A DNA stretch of 33,169 nucleotides from a virus. The stretch lies in the IMG/VR virus record IMGVR_UViG_3300000576_000011, positions 1 to 33,169 of that record. One strand, given 5' to 3'. Each line of letters begins with the position of its first letter. Position 1 is the stretch's first letter. The position numbers and the translations under genes are program-made. This document shows, piece after piece, positions 27,115 to 33,169 of this stretch. The notes under the pieces are model-generated. The model saw only the letters and a list, made by a program, of their open reading frames with translations, ran no database searches and was not told where the DNA came from.

Positions 27115-28152
27115 GTGTCTGTTTGGATCGATCGTAAGTATGCGTCTATATTTGGAAATACATATCTAGAAAAATACACTGTCAAAAAAACCAGCCCATA
27201 TCTAGCGAATTTTCGATGTCCCGTCTGTGGTGACTCACAAAGTAATAAGAATAAAACTCGCGGATATTTCTATGAAATTGATAACAAGCTAAATGCAAAG
27301 TGTCATAACTGTGGATGGTCAACTACATTTTCATCTGCAATCCGACAGTTTGCACCTAATCTCTATGAAGAATATTCACTGGAAAATTTCCGTGAAAAAC
27401 AAGACTCTCCATTAATTTCTTCATATGAATCTGATATATCCAAGACTCCACTGAAGCGAATTGACAAATTTGAACCGTTCAAGAACCTTCAGAAAGTGTC
27501 ACAGCTACCGCATGATCACTATGCAAAAAAGTATATTGTGCAAAGATGCATACCACCGAAAGAACACTTTCGACTTTACTATACAAAAACCTTCTATAAA
27601 TGGGCTAACTCGATAGTCCCTGATAAATTTCCTGAATATTCCCTCAAAAACGATGAAGCCCGAATAGTTTTACCCTTTATCAATGAAAAGGGTTATGTAT
27701 TTGGTTTTTCTGGTCGAGCAATAAATAAGAATACTTCACTACGCTATGTGACAGTGATTTTTAACGAAACAGAGAATAAAATATTTGGACTAGATCGTAT
27801 TGATCGGTCAAAGGATATTATAGTCGTTGAAGGACAATTTGATGCACTATTTATAGACAATGCCGTTGCTCTTGCAGGATCTGATGGTAATCTAGACTAT
27901 ATTGCTAAAAAGAAAGATATGGTTATAGTACTAGATAATCAACCTAGGAACAGAGAATTAGTGTATAAACTAGAGCACTTAGTGTATAATGATTATCGCG
28001 TAGTAATATGGCCAAATACATTTCCATATAAAGATATAAATGAAGCAGTGATGGATAGGATTGAGCCTTTGATGATTGAAAAAATGATAAGAAATAATAC
28101 AGTTTCTGGTCTGGAAGCTCAGATTAGATTTAGTAATTGGAAGAAAATATAA
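27115..28152 (+). CDS. 61: DNA primase (T4 gp61-like), GTG start
   Basis: The GTG at 27115 is the start, with GGAGTG upstream. The 345 residues begin with VWIDRKYAS and a zinc ribbon (CPVC at 35-38, CHNC at 63-66, in the FRCPVCGDSQSNKNKTRGY context). This is almost the T4 gp61 pattern. A TOPRIM-like catalytic region follows (IIVVEGQFDALFID, ALAGSDGN, MVIVLDNQ). It makes RNA primers for lagging-strand synthesis with the helicase at 18220. Here the two genes are about 7.5 kb apart and under separate but similar promoters. Confidence 0.93.
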   Translation: MSVWIDRKYASIFGNTYLEKYTVKKTSPYLANFRCPVCGDSQSNKNKTRGYFYEIDNKLNAKCHNCGWSTTFSSAIRQFAPNLYEEYSLENFREKQDSPLISSYESDISKTPLKRIDKFEPFKNLQKVSQLPHDHYAKKYIVQRCIPPKEHFRLYYTKTFYKWANSIVPDKFPEYSLKNDEARIVLPFINEKGYVFGFSGRAINKNTSLRYVTVIFNETENKIFGLDRIDRSKDIIVVEGQFDALFIDNAVALAGSDGNLDYIAKKKDMVIVLDNQPRNRELVYKLEHLVYNDYRVVIWPNTFPYKDINEAVMDRIEPLMIEKMIRNNTVSGLEAQIRFSNWKKI

Positions 28153-28166
28153 CAGAAGGTATACAA

Positions 28167-29414
28167 ATGCACGCCGTAAAGTTTGTTCTAAAAAGAAATG
28201 GTAATACAGAATATTTTGATCCAGATAAAATCAAAGCTGCTGTTGAAAAAGCAATGCGTTCCACTAAAATCAAAAGTAAATCATTAGCACAAGAAATTAC
28301 ACAAGGTGTTCTAGAAAAACTAGAAGAAAAAAATGAATCTCTAGTAGAAGTAGATAATATTCATAAATTAGTTGAAAATACTATTATGGACATGGGTCTA
28401 CATAATTTGGCTCGTGAATATATTGTTTATCGTTTCTCTAATATGCCAGATATTTTTCGAAAACGGACAAACTTAAAACCATACGAATATCCACAACTTG
28501 TTGAATATGTTGAAGCTATCAGACATTCTTATTGGATACACACCGAATTCAATTATTCATCTGATATTCAGGATATGAAAGTTAGAATGACTCCAGAGGA
28601 AGTAGAAATTGTAAAGAAAGCGATGCTTGCAATTTCACAAATTGAAGTACAAGTAAAAACCTTCTGGGCTAAAATTGGTGATAAACTACAAAAACCAGAA
28701 GTTCAAGCTGTCGGTGTAACTTTTGGAGAATCAGAAGTACGACATGCAGATGCTTATTCTAATCTTATCGAAATCATGGGACTAAACAAAGAATTTGAAG
28801 AATTAGTGGAAGTTCCAGCTATCAAAAAGCGTATAGCATATTTAGAACAAGCAATACAAGCACCAGTAGATAATAAAGATTATTTCCATCGTATCATATT
28901 ATTTTCTATGTTTGTTGAAAATGTATCCTTATTTTCACAGTTTTTAATAATGATGGCTTTTAATAAACATAAAAATATGCTCAAAGGTATTTCTAATGCA
29001 GTAGAAGCGACTTCCAAAGAAGAAGATATTCATGCTAGATTTGGCTTTGATCTAGTTAATATTATCAAAAAAGAAAATCCAGATTGGTGGGATAAAGATA
29101 CTATTACAGAAGTTAACAGGTTATGCCGCGACGCTTACAAAGCAGAAGCTGCTATTGTAGATTGGATTTATGGTGATGCAGACTTAGATTTTTTACCTAA
29201 AGAAACAGTTAAAGATTTTCTTAAACATAGATTCAATCAATCATTACAAGCTATTGATATGAAACCCATCTATGAAGTAAGTGACAAAAGTATTACGGAT
29301 ACTGACTGGTTTGTTGAAGAAATTCTTAGTACTAAGAATATAGACTTTTTTGTAAAAAGAAGTACTGCATATTCAAAGAAAACAAAAGCTTTCACTGAGG
29401 ATGACTTATTTTAG
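28167..29414 (+). CDS. nrdB: Ribonucleotide reductase small subunit NrdB with N-terminal ATP-cone
   Basis: The start is ATG 28167 with AGAAGG upstream; a TTG frame extension is ignored. Residues 1-95 are an ATP-cone (VKFVLKRNGNTEYFDPDKI, VEVDNIHKLVENTIMDMG, AREYIVYRF), normally found on the large subunit. The rest is the R2 ferritin-like domain. Its metal ligands are E160 (SQIEVQVKTFW), E190 and H193 in EVRH, E251 (VENVSLFSQF), and E286 and H289. The radical tyrosine is Y197. It makes the radical for the NrdA encoded next. ATP-cones on NrdB are uncommon and put allosteric activity control on the radical subunit. Confidence 0.92.
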   Translation: MHAVKFVLKRNGNTEYFDPDKIKAAVEKAMRSTKIKSKSLAQEITQGVLEKLEEKNESLVEVDNIHKLVENTIMDMGLHNLAREYIVYRFSNMPDIFRKRTNLKPYEYPQLVEYVEAIRHSYWIHTEFNYSSDIQDMKVRMTPEEVEIVKKAMLAISQIEVQVKTFWAKIGDKLQKPEVQAVGVTFGESEVRHADAYSNLIEIMGLNKEFEELVEVPAIKKRIAYLEQAIQAPVDNKDYFHRIILFSMFVENVSLFSQFLIMMAFNKHKNMLKGISNAVEATSKEEDIHARFGFDLVNIIKKENPDWWDKDTITEVNRLCRDAYKAEAAIVDWIYGDADLDFLPKETVKDFLKHRFNQSLQAIDMKPIYEVSDKSITDTDWFVEEILSTKNIDFFVKRSTAYSKKTKAFTEDDLF

Positions 29415-29431
29415 TAAAAAGGAACACAATA

Positions 29432-31096
29432 ATGGAAAAATTTTACTGGTTGAATGATGAATCACGGAAATTTCTATCTAGAGGATATTTAAATGAAAAT
29501 GAAAAACCTGAAGATAGAATTCGTGAAATTGCTGATACAGCCGAAAAGTATCTTGGTATAGAAGGTTATGGTGATAAATTTTACGAATATGCTAGTCGTG
29601 GTTACTATTCTTTTTCTTCTCCTGTTTGGGCTAATTATGGTAAGGCACGAGGTCTACCAGTATCATGTTTTGGCTCTTATATAGATGATAATATGGAAAG
29701 TATTCTTTATGGTGTTGCCGAAAATGGTATGCTAATGAAAAATGGTGGAGGAACTTCGGGTTATTTTGGCGCTTTAAGAGGCCGAGGAGCAACTATTACT
29801 AATTCAGGTGAATCATCTGGAGCAGCCCATTTTCTTCAACTATATGATACTCTAGCTTCTGTAGTATCACAAGGTTCTGTTCGGAGAGGATTCTTTTCTG
29901 GATATATTGATATCGATCATCCTGATGCAGATGAATTTCTCGATATTGGTACTGAAGGTAATCCCATTCAGGGACTTACTACAGGCATATGTGTTTCAGA
30001 TGAATTCATTAATGATATGAAGAATGGTAACAAAGAAAATCGTAGGTTATGGGCTAAAGTTCTTCAAAGACGTTCAGAAATTGGTTTCCCTTATATACTT
30101 TACACAGGAAATGTGAATAATAATAAACCTAAAGTATATAAAGATCATAATCTTCCTATCTATGCATCGAATATGTGTGCAGAAATAGCACTACCGTCTT
30201 CTAATACTGAAACATTCACTTGTGTTCTATCATCTATTAATGTTCTTCATTGGGATGAAATTATTCAAACTGATGCTATTGAAGTGATGACTCAATTTCT
30301 TGATACCGTTGTTACTGAATTTATTAATAAAACAGAAAATAAACCTTATTTAGAAAGAGCAAGAGAATTTGCTATTAATCACCGTGCAATTGGTGTTGGT
30401 ATTCTCGGTTGGCATTCTTATCTACAATCTAATATGATTGCATTTGAATCATCTGAAGCTGCTATGAAGAATCTTGAAATTAGTAAAATTTTAAGAGAAA
30501 GGACACATAATGCATCAAAAGAACTTGCTGTTACTCATGGTGAACCACCACTGTTGAAGGGTTATGGTATGAGAAACACCACTACTATGGCTATTGCTCC
30601 AACTAAAAGTTCTAGTTTTATTCTTGGCCAAGTAAGCCAGTCAATTGAACCTGAATTTTCTAATTGTTATGTGAAAGATTTGGCTAAGACAAAAGTTACT
30701 ATCAAAAATCCATATTTGATGAAGATTCTTGAACAGAAAGGAAAAAATTCACCAGAAGTGTGGGATTCAATCAAGATGTATGATGGTTCGGTTCAACATC
30801 TTGATTTTCTGGACGAAAAAGAAAAGAATGTTTTCAAGACATTTTTTGAAATCAATCCATATACTATTATTGATCATGCAGCAGTTAGGCAAAAATATAT
30901 TGATCAAGGGCAAAGTCTTAACTTAATGCTTGATCCAGATATGTCTGTTAAAGATATTAATTCATTATATCTATATGCATGGGAAAATGGTGTGAAATCA
31001 CTTTATTACAGTTTTTCAATGTCGAAAGCACAGTCTTTGACTAGAAAGAAATTTGTCGGTGATATGTCAGAAGGGTGTGCTTCATGTGAGGCATAA
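29432..31096 (+). CDS. nrdA: Ribonucleotide reductase large subunit NrdA (no ATP-cone)
   Basis: The 554 residues form a short class I large subunit. Active-site Cys79 (PVSCFGSYI), N247-x-C249-x-E251 in NMCAEIALPS, Cys264 (TFTCVLSSIN) and a Tyr-Tyr pair in KSLYYSFSMS are all present. The C-terminal CASC (549-552) is the redox pair recharged by a glutaredoxin, and one is encoded at 32491. The usual N-terminal ATP-cone is missing and is found instead on NrdB. Gene order is nrdB-nrdA with an 18-nt gap. Activity should be complete. Confidence 0.95.
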   Translation: MEKFYWLNDESRKFLSRGYLNENEKPEDRIREIADTAEKYLGIEGYGDKFYEYASRGYYSFSSPVWANYGKARGLPVSCFGSYIDDNMESILYGVAENGMLMKNGGGTSGYFGALRGRGATITNSGESSGAAHFLQLYDTLASVVSQGSVRRGFFSGYIDIDHPDADEFLDIGTEGNPIQGLTTGICVSDEFINDMKNGNKENRRLWAKVLQRRSEIGFPYILYTGNVNNNKPKVYKDHNLPIYASNMCAEIALPSSNTETFTCVLSSINVLHWDEIIQTDAIEVMTQFLDTVVTEFINKTENKPYLERAREFAINHRAIGVGILGWHSYLQSNMIAFESSEAAMKNLEISKILRERTHNASKELAVTHGEPPLLKGYGMRNTTTMAIAPTKSSSFILGQVSQSIEPEFSNCYVKDLAKTKVTIKNPYLMKILEQKGKNSPEVWDSIKMYDGSVQHLDFLDEKEKNVFKTFFEINPYTIIDHAAVRQKYIDQGQSLNLMLDPDMSVKDINSLYLYAWENGVKSLYYSFSMSKAQSLTRKKFVGDMSEGCASCEA

Positions 31097-31109
31097 AATA
31101 ATCACATAA

Positions 31110-31157
31110 AACCAGGTCATAAATACTCTGTAAAAGGAGTGTTCTATTGACCTGGTT
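31110..31157 (+). promoter_or_regulatory. Late promoter within a 10-bp inverted repeat that covers a start codon
   Basis: AACCAGGTCA (31110-31119) and TGACCTGGTT (31148-31157) are perfect inverted repeats. The 3' arm covers the TTG start (31147-31149) of the GIY-YIG gene. CATAAATA (31118-31125) lies at the 5' arm, so a late transcript starting near 31131 would lack that arm and leave the start codon free. Confidence 0.6.
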
Positions 31158-31575
31158 CTATAATGGAAAAGAATTTACTGAATTACCAGAAGGATATGTG
31201 GGATTTGTCTATATACTGACTCATAAAAAATCCGGCAAATACTACATCGGTAAAAAAATTTTTCATTTCAAAAAGACAAAGCAGGTCAAGGGGAAAAAGA
31301 AGCGCTTTTTGGTTGAATCGGATTGGAAAGTATATTATGGTTCATCTGATGAAGTCGCTTCAGTGATTCAACAAGAGGGAGAAAACTCTTTTGACAGAAA
31401 AATCCTACGACTCTGTAAGAGCAAAGCTGAATTATCCTATTTCGAAGCTAAGTACCAATTCGAAAAAGATGCTTTACTCGATCCTAACAGCTATAATTCT
31501 TGGATTTCTGTTCGGGTGCGTCGTGCTCACTTAGCAAAACTAATAAAGGAGCTGGAGAATGGCATCCCAGAGTAG
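31147..31575 (+). CDS. GIY-YIG nuclease, TTG start
   Basis: The TTG at 31147 has AGGAG 7 nt upstream. The 142-residue protein contains GFVYILTHKKSGKYYIGKK (GIY and YIG elements at about 20-36), a KVYYGSSDEV motif, FDRKIL and a Glu in SYFEAKYQFE. The same KxYYGSS and downstream spacing occur in the uvsX-linked homing endonuclease, so the two nuclease domains belong to one family. This protein lacks NUMOD repeats and a zinc finger. It may be a stand-alone Seg-like homing nuclease or a domesticated one. Confidence 0.75.
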   Translation: MTWFYNGKEFTELPEGYVGFVYILTHKKSGKYYIGKKIFHFKKTKQVKGKKKRFLVESDWKVYYGSSDEVASVIQQEGENSFDRKILRLCKSKAELSYFEAKYQFEKDALLDPNSYNSWISVRVRRAHLAKLIKELENGIPE

Positions 31576-31786
31576 ATCACCACGTTTTGTTATACTTGAA
31601 GCTGGTATACCATGTGTCTATTCGGTATGTTCTAACTGTCAGTCTGGACTAAGGTCTAAGGTGATAACTGAATATCATCATGACGATAATCTCCAAAAAC
31701 AGAAAATCCGCACTAAATGTTTTGTCTGTTCTAGTGAAGAACTCATCTATATTGCAGATCTAGATAATGAAGAGGATTATGAATGA
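31559..31786 (+). CDS. Small zinc-ribbon-like protein, 75 residues
   Basis: Two CxxC pairs (CSNC at about 24-27 and CFVC at about 54-57) are spaced like a zinc ribbon, followed by an acidic tail (ADLDNEEDYE). It may bind nucleic acid or protein. The start ATG 31559 overlaps the end of the nuclease gene (GGAGCTGGAG upstream), and the stop overlaps the next gene (ATGA). No family name can be assigned. Confidence 0.6.
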   Translation: MASQSRSPRFVILEAGIPCVYSVCSNCQSGLRSKVITEYHHDDNLQKQKIRTKCFVCSSEELIYIADLDNEEDYE

Positions 31787-32043
31787 ATAGTTTTTCAGAG
31801 TTAGTGGAAGCTCTTAATCTAAAGACTGAATTTGATGAAGTCTTTTCTGAAATTCCATTTGAAAGTCAGACTAGACTTAAATACAAGAGTCTAACTTCAA
31901 AGAGTGCAAGTTTCTTTGATAAATGGTCACATGGACTTATTCCTATGAATGAGAATCAGAAACTATTATCTATTTCAAGTAAATATCTACAATTAACTAG
32001 AAACATGAAAAAGAACTACAAGTCAGTCATGAATGTTGAATGA
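31783..32043 (+). CDS. Hypothetical protein, 86 residues
   Basis: The helical, soluble product opens MNSFSELVEALNLKTEFDEV and contains SASFFDKWSHGLIPMNENQK. I do not recognise a family. It is embedded in a run of overlapping small genes between the nuclease and glutaredoxin genes. Confidence 0.55.
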   Translation: MNSFSELVEALNLKTEFDEVFSEIPFESQTRLKYKSLTSKSASFFDKWSHGLIPMNENQKLLSISSKYLQLTRNMKKNYKSVMNVE

Positions 32044-32054
32044 AAGGAAATACA

Positions 32055-32282
32055 ATGGCATCAACAGTATCAAAACAAAACAAGAAACTATTCGGTAAGC
32101 GTACTCACAATGAAATTCATAAGTCTAAACTTGATTCGTGGGCACAAGGAAAGAATGTTTATTTCACTGTAGAGAATCCAAATAAAGAACAGACTAATAT
32201 GCGCTTCATCAAAGTCACTGGTAAGCAACTACTTGGTGATTACAAGAAAGCAAATATTCTAGTACCAGGAAAGGGACGATGA
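32055..32282 (+). CDS. Hypothetical basic protein, 75 residues
   Basis: The start is set at ATG 32055 (MASTVSKQNKKLFGKRTHNE) with AAAGGAAA six bases upstream; an ATG at 32040 overlapping the previous stop is possible. The product is basic, with a beta pattern (NVYFTVENPNKEQTNMRFIKV), suggesting a small nucleic-acid-binding fold. Family unknown. The stop overlaps the next start. Confidence 0.55.
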   Translation: MASTVSKQNKKLFGKRTHNEIHKSKLDSWAQGKNVYFTVENPNKEQTNMRFIKVTGKQLLGDYKKANILVPGKGR

Positions 32283-32494
32283 GTAAATACCGAATACTTC
32301 GGAGAGGAACATTATACTATCCACAATTTAGATTCATGTGGATTTTTTGGTTATATTTCACTCATGAAAATGCTTATGATGGTGAACCTTATATTCCACG
32401 TTTCAAAACATCTGAAGAAGCCAAGCAATATTTAATAGAAAATAGACAACGTCCCAGATATAAATTCAAACAAGTAGTGGAGTATTTAGAATGA
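32279..32494 (+). CDS. Hypothetical aromatic-rich protein, 71 residues
   Basis: The central FRFMWIFWLYFTHENAYDG is rich in aromatic residues but too short and polar-flanked for a confident membrane span. A helix with TSEEAKQYLIENRQRPR follows. It overlaps the previous gene and the glutaredoxin start (ATGA). Family unknown. Confidence 0.5.
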   Translation: MSKYRILRRGTLYYPQFRFMWIFWLYFTHENAYDGEPYIPRFKTSEEAKQYLIENRQRPRYKFKQVVEYLE

Positions 32495-32727
32495 AATTAC
32501 GTATCGTTGGTAAAAATGACTGCCCTTGGTGTGTACTGGCCAAGGAACTTGCAGAGAAACATGATCTAGAATATGAGTACCAAACACTATATGAAGATAT
32601 TTCAGTTCAAGATCTACTAGAAGAAGTTCCAAATGCTTCATCAGTACCTGTGATCTTTGTAGACTCTGAACATATTGGCGGATATCAAGCACTAGAAAGA
32701 ATGCTAGAAAGGAATAATAATGGCTGA
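32491..32727 (+). CDS. Glutaredoxin
   Basis: The 78 residues have the thioredoxin fold with active site CPWC (about residues 12-15, in VGKNDCPWCVLAKEL), a cis-Pro segment SVPVIFVDSEHIGG and a C-terminal GGYQALERM helix. Phage glutaredoxins reduce the C-terminal cysteines of NrdA; the CASC tail of the NrdA at 29432 is a fitting partner. Length and motifs are normal. It overlaps both neighbouring genes. Confidence 0.9.
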   Translation: MKLRIVGKNDCPWCVLAKELAEKHDLEYEYQTLYEDISVQDLLEEVPNASSVPVIFVDSEHIGGYQALERMLERNNNG

Positions 32728-33031
32728 CTATCAATTTATGGAAGATATGCTTCATAATACACAGTGTATGGTTGAATTCACTAAGGTAAATGGTGAAGAA
32801 AGATTAATGCTTTGTACTCTACGACAAGATTATATTTCCCAGCATGTACCTGAAGAGACTAAGGAAGTCACTGAAGGAGAAGAGGTAAAAGAAAAGAAAC
32901 CACGACCTGATCATATCATTCCAGTATTTGATATGGAGAAGAATGCATTTAGGTCTATTAGGAAAGAATCAATTACATCTTTCAAATATCTAGACACTTA
33001 TACACTGACTTGGGTGAATGTTGAACTTTAA
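32720..33031 (+). CDS. WYL_2 / Sm-like SH3-fold phage protein
   Basis: The 103 residues open with CMVEFTKVNGEERLMLCTLR, the typical strand pattern of the small T4-like phage proteins assigned to the WYL_2 (Sm-like SH3 beta-barrel) family. They then have a Glu/Lys-rich insert and HIIPVFDMEKNAFRSI, which returns to the barrel (SFKYLDTYTLTW). It is probably a ligand- or RNA-binding module, and its role is unknown. It overlaps glutaredoxin by 8 nt. Confidence 0.65.
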   Translation: MADYQFMEDMLHNTQCMVEFTKVNGEERLMLCTLRQDYISQHVPEETKEVTEGEEVKEKKPRPDHIIPVFDMEKNAFRSIRKESITSFKYLDTYTLTWVNVEL

Positions 33032-33037
33032 TAAATA
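33030..33037 (+). promoter_or_regulatory. Candidate late promoter element AATAAATA
   Basis: AATAAATA lies 34 nt before the ATG at 33072 and directly after the preceding stop codon. It is a one-base variant of the late elements at 22377, 23442, 24306 and 31118. Confidence 0.45.
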
Positions 33038-33071
33038 CTTATATAATTTCATTCAAAAATAAAAATAAGAA

Positions 33072-33169
33072 ATGTCAGAAGATAACGAAAATAATAAACA
33101 ACATCTTACTGATGATGAAATAAAAGTGCTTAAGAATGTGGTAGAAAGAGAAAGAGCTATATCTTGGTT
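33072..33169 (+). CDS. Partial gene at window end, N-terminus only
   Basis: The ATG at 33072 follows a late promoter-like element and a weak AAGAA ribosome binding site. Only 32 residues are visible (MSEDNENNKQHLTDDEIKVL...), acidic and then helical. The family cannot be assigned from this piece. Confidence 0.5.
   Translation, partial: MSEDNENNKQHLTDDEIKVLKNVVERERAISW

Noticed and set aside
1-33169. CRISPR array or prophage-type integration module
   Set aside because: No regularly spaced repeats, integrase or attachment-site pairs were seen; the gene content is that of a lytic T4-like phage.

Overview
The window is about 33 kb of a T4-like (Straboviridae-type or related) myovirus genome. 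Genes are tightly packed, with ATGA overlaps and start codons that include GTG and TTG. The hallmark genes are a family B DNA polymerase (gp43-like), UvsX recombinase, DnaB-type helicase (gp41-like), primase (gp61-like), NrdA/NrdB, glutaredoxin, thymidylate synthase, DHFR, RNA ligase 1 and T4-type late promoters (C/T/A-ATAAATA). The host is probably an alphaproteobacterium. The phage carries a GapR-like (DUF2312) protein, a family typical of that class, and a protein resembling the head-spike base of the Rhodobacter gene transfer agent. Two phage tRNAs (Tyr-GTA, Arg-TCT) suggest a host richer in GC than the phage. The host assignment is inference.

Layout. (1) 1-4270, minus strand: nucleotidyltransferase (partial), glycosyltransferase, GapR-like protein, metallophosphoesterase, a Thg1-like 3'-5' polymerase, a P-loop polynucleotide kinase and small unknowns. 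(2) 4371-6161: a strong divergent promoter, then a TnpB-only IS605-family element that appears to split a small gene. (3) 6218-10764, plus strand: small accessory genes, including four tandem diverged copies of one ~63-residue protein, then RNA ligase 1 and DHFR. (4) 10754-12511: thymidylate synthase, a convergent holin-like gene, Hsp20. (5) 12586-19611: the replication block, with DNA polymerase, a DUF5662-like protein, UvsX in two pieces and helicase. (6) 19613-22363: duplicated promoters, two tRNAs, a tRNA-like relic, PTH2-like hydrolase, a metallopeptidase-like protein and small genes. (7) 22377-27052: late genes under ATAAATA promoters (FkbM methyltransferase, structural proteins, spanin pair). 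(8) 27115-33169: primase, NrdB with an N-terminal ATP-cone, NrdA without one, a GIY-YIG nuclease, glutaredoxin and small conserved proteins.

The most striking system is the fractured uvsX gene at 15687-18137. The recombinase is encoded as an N-half fused to a 93-residue N-intein and a C-half preceded by a 35-residue C-intein. Between them sits a free-standing GIY-YIG homing endonuclease gene, so an active recombinase requires protein trans-splicing. The endonuclease gene has an I-TevI-like expression switch: a hairpin hides its ribosome binding site, and a late promoter would start transcription inside the hairpin's 5' arm. A second GIY-YIG gene at 31147 has an independent version of the same switch, with a perfect 10-bp inverted repeat that overlaps its TTG start codon.

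Other themes are an RNA-repair set (kinase, metallophosphoesterase, Thg1-like, RNA ligase 1, PTH2-like) and a dNTP supply set (NrdAB, glutaredoxin, DHFR, thymidylate synthase). The promoters of the polymerase, helicase and primase genes carry dyad symmetry around the -10/+1 region, which suggests they are controlled together.
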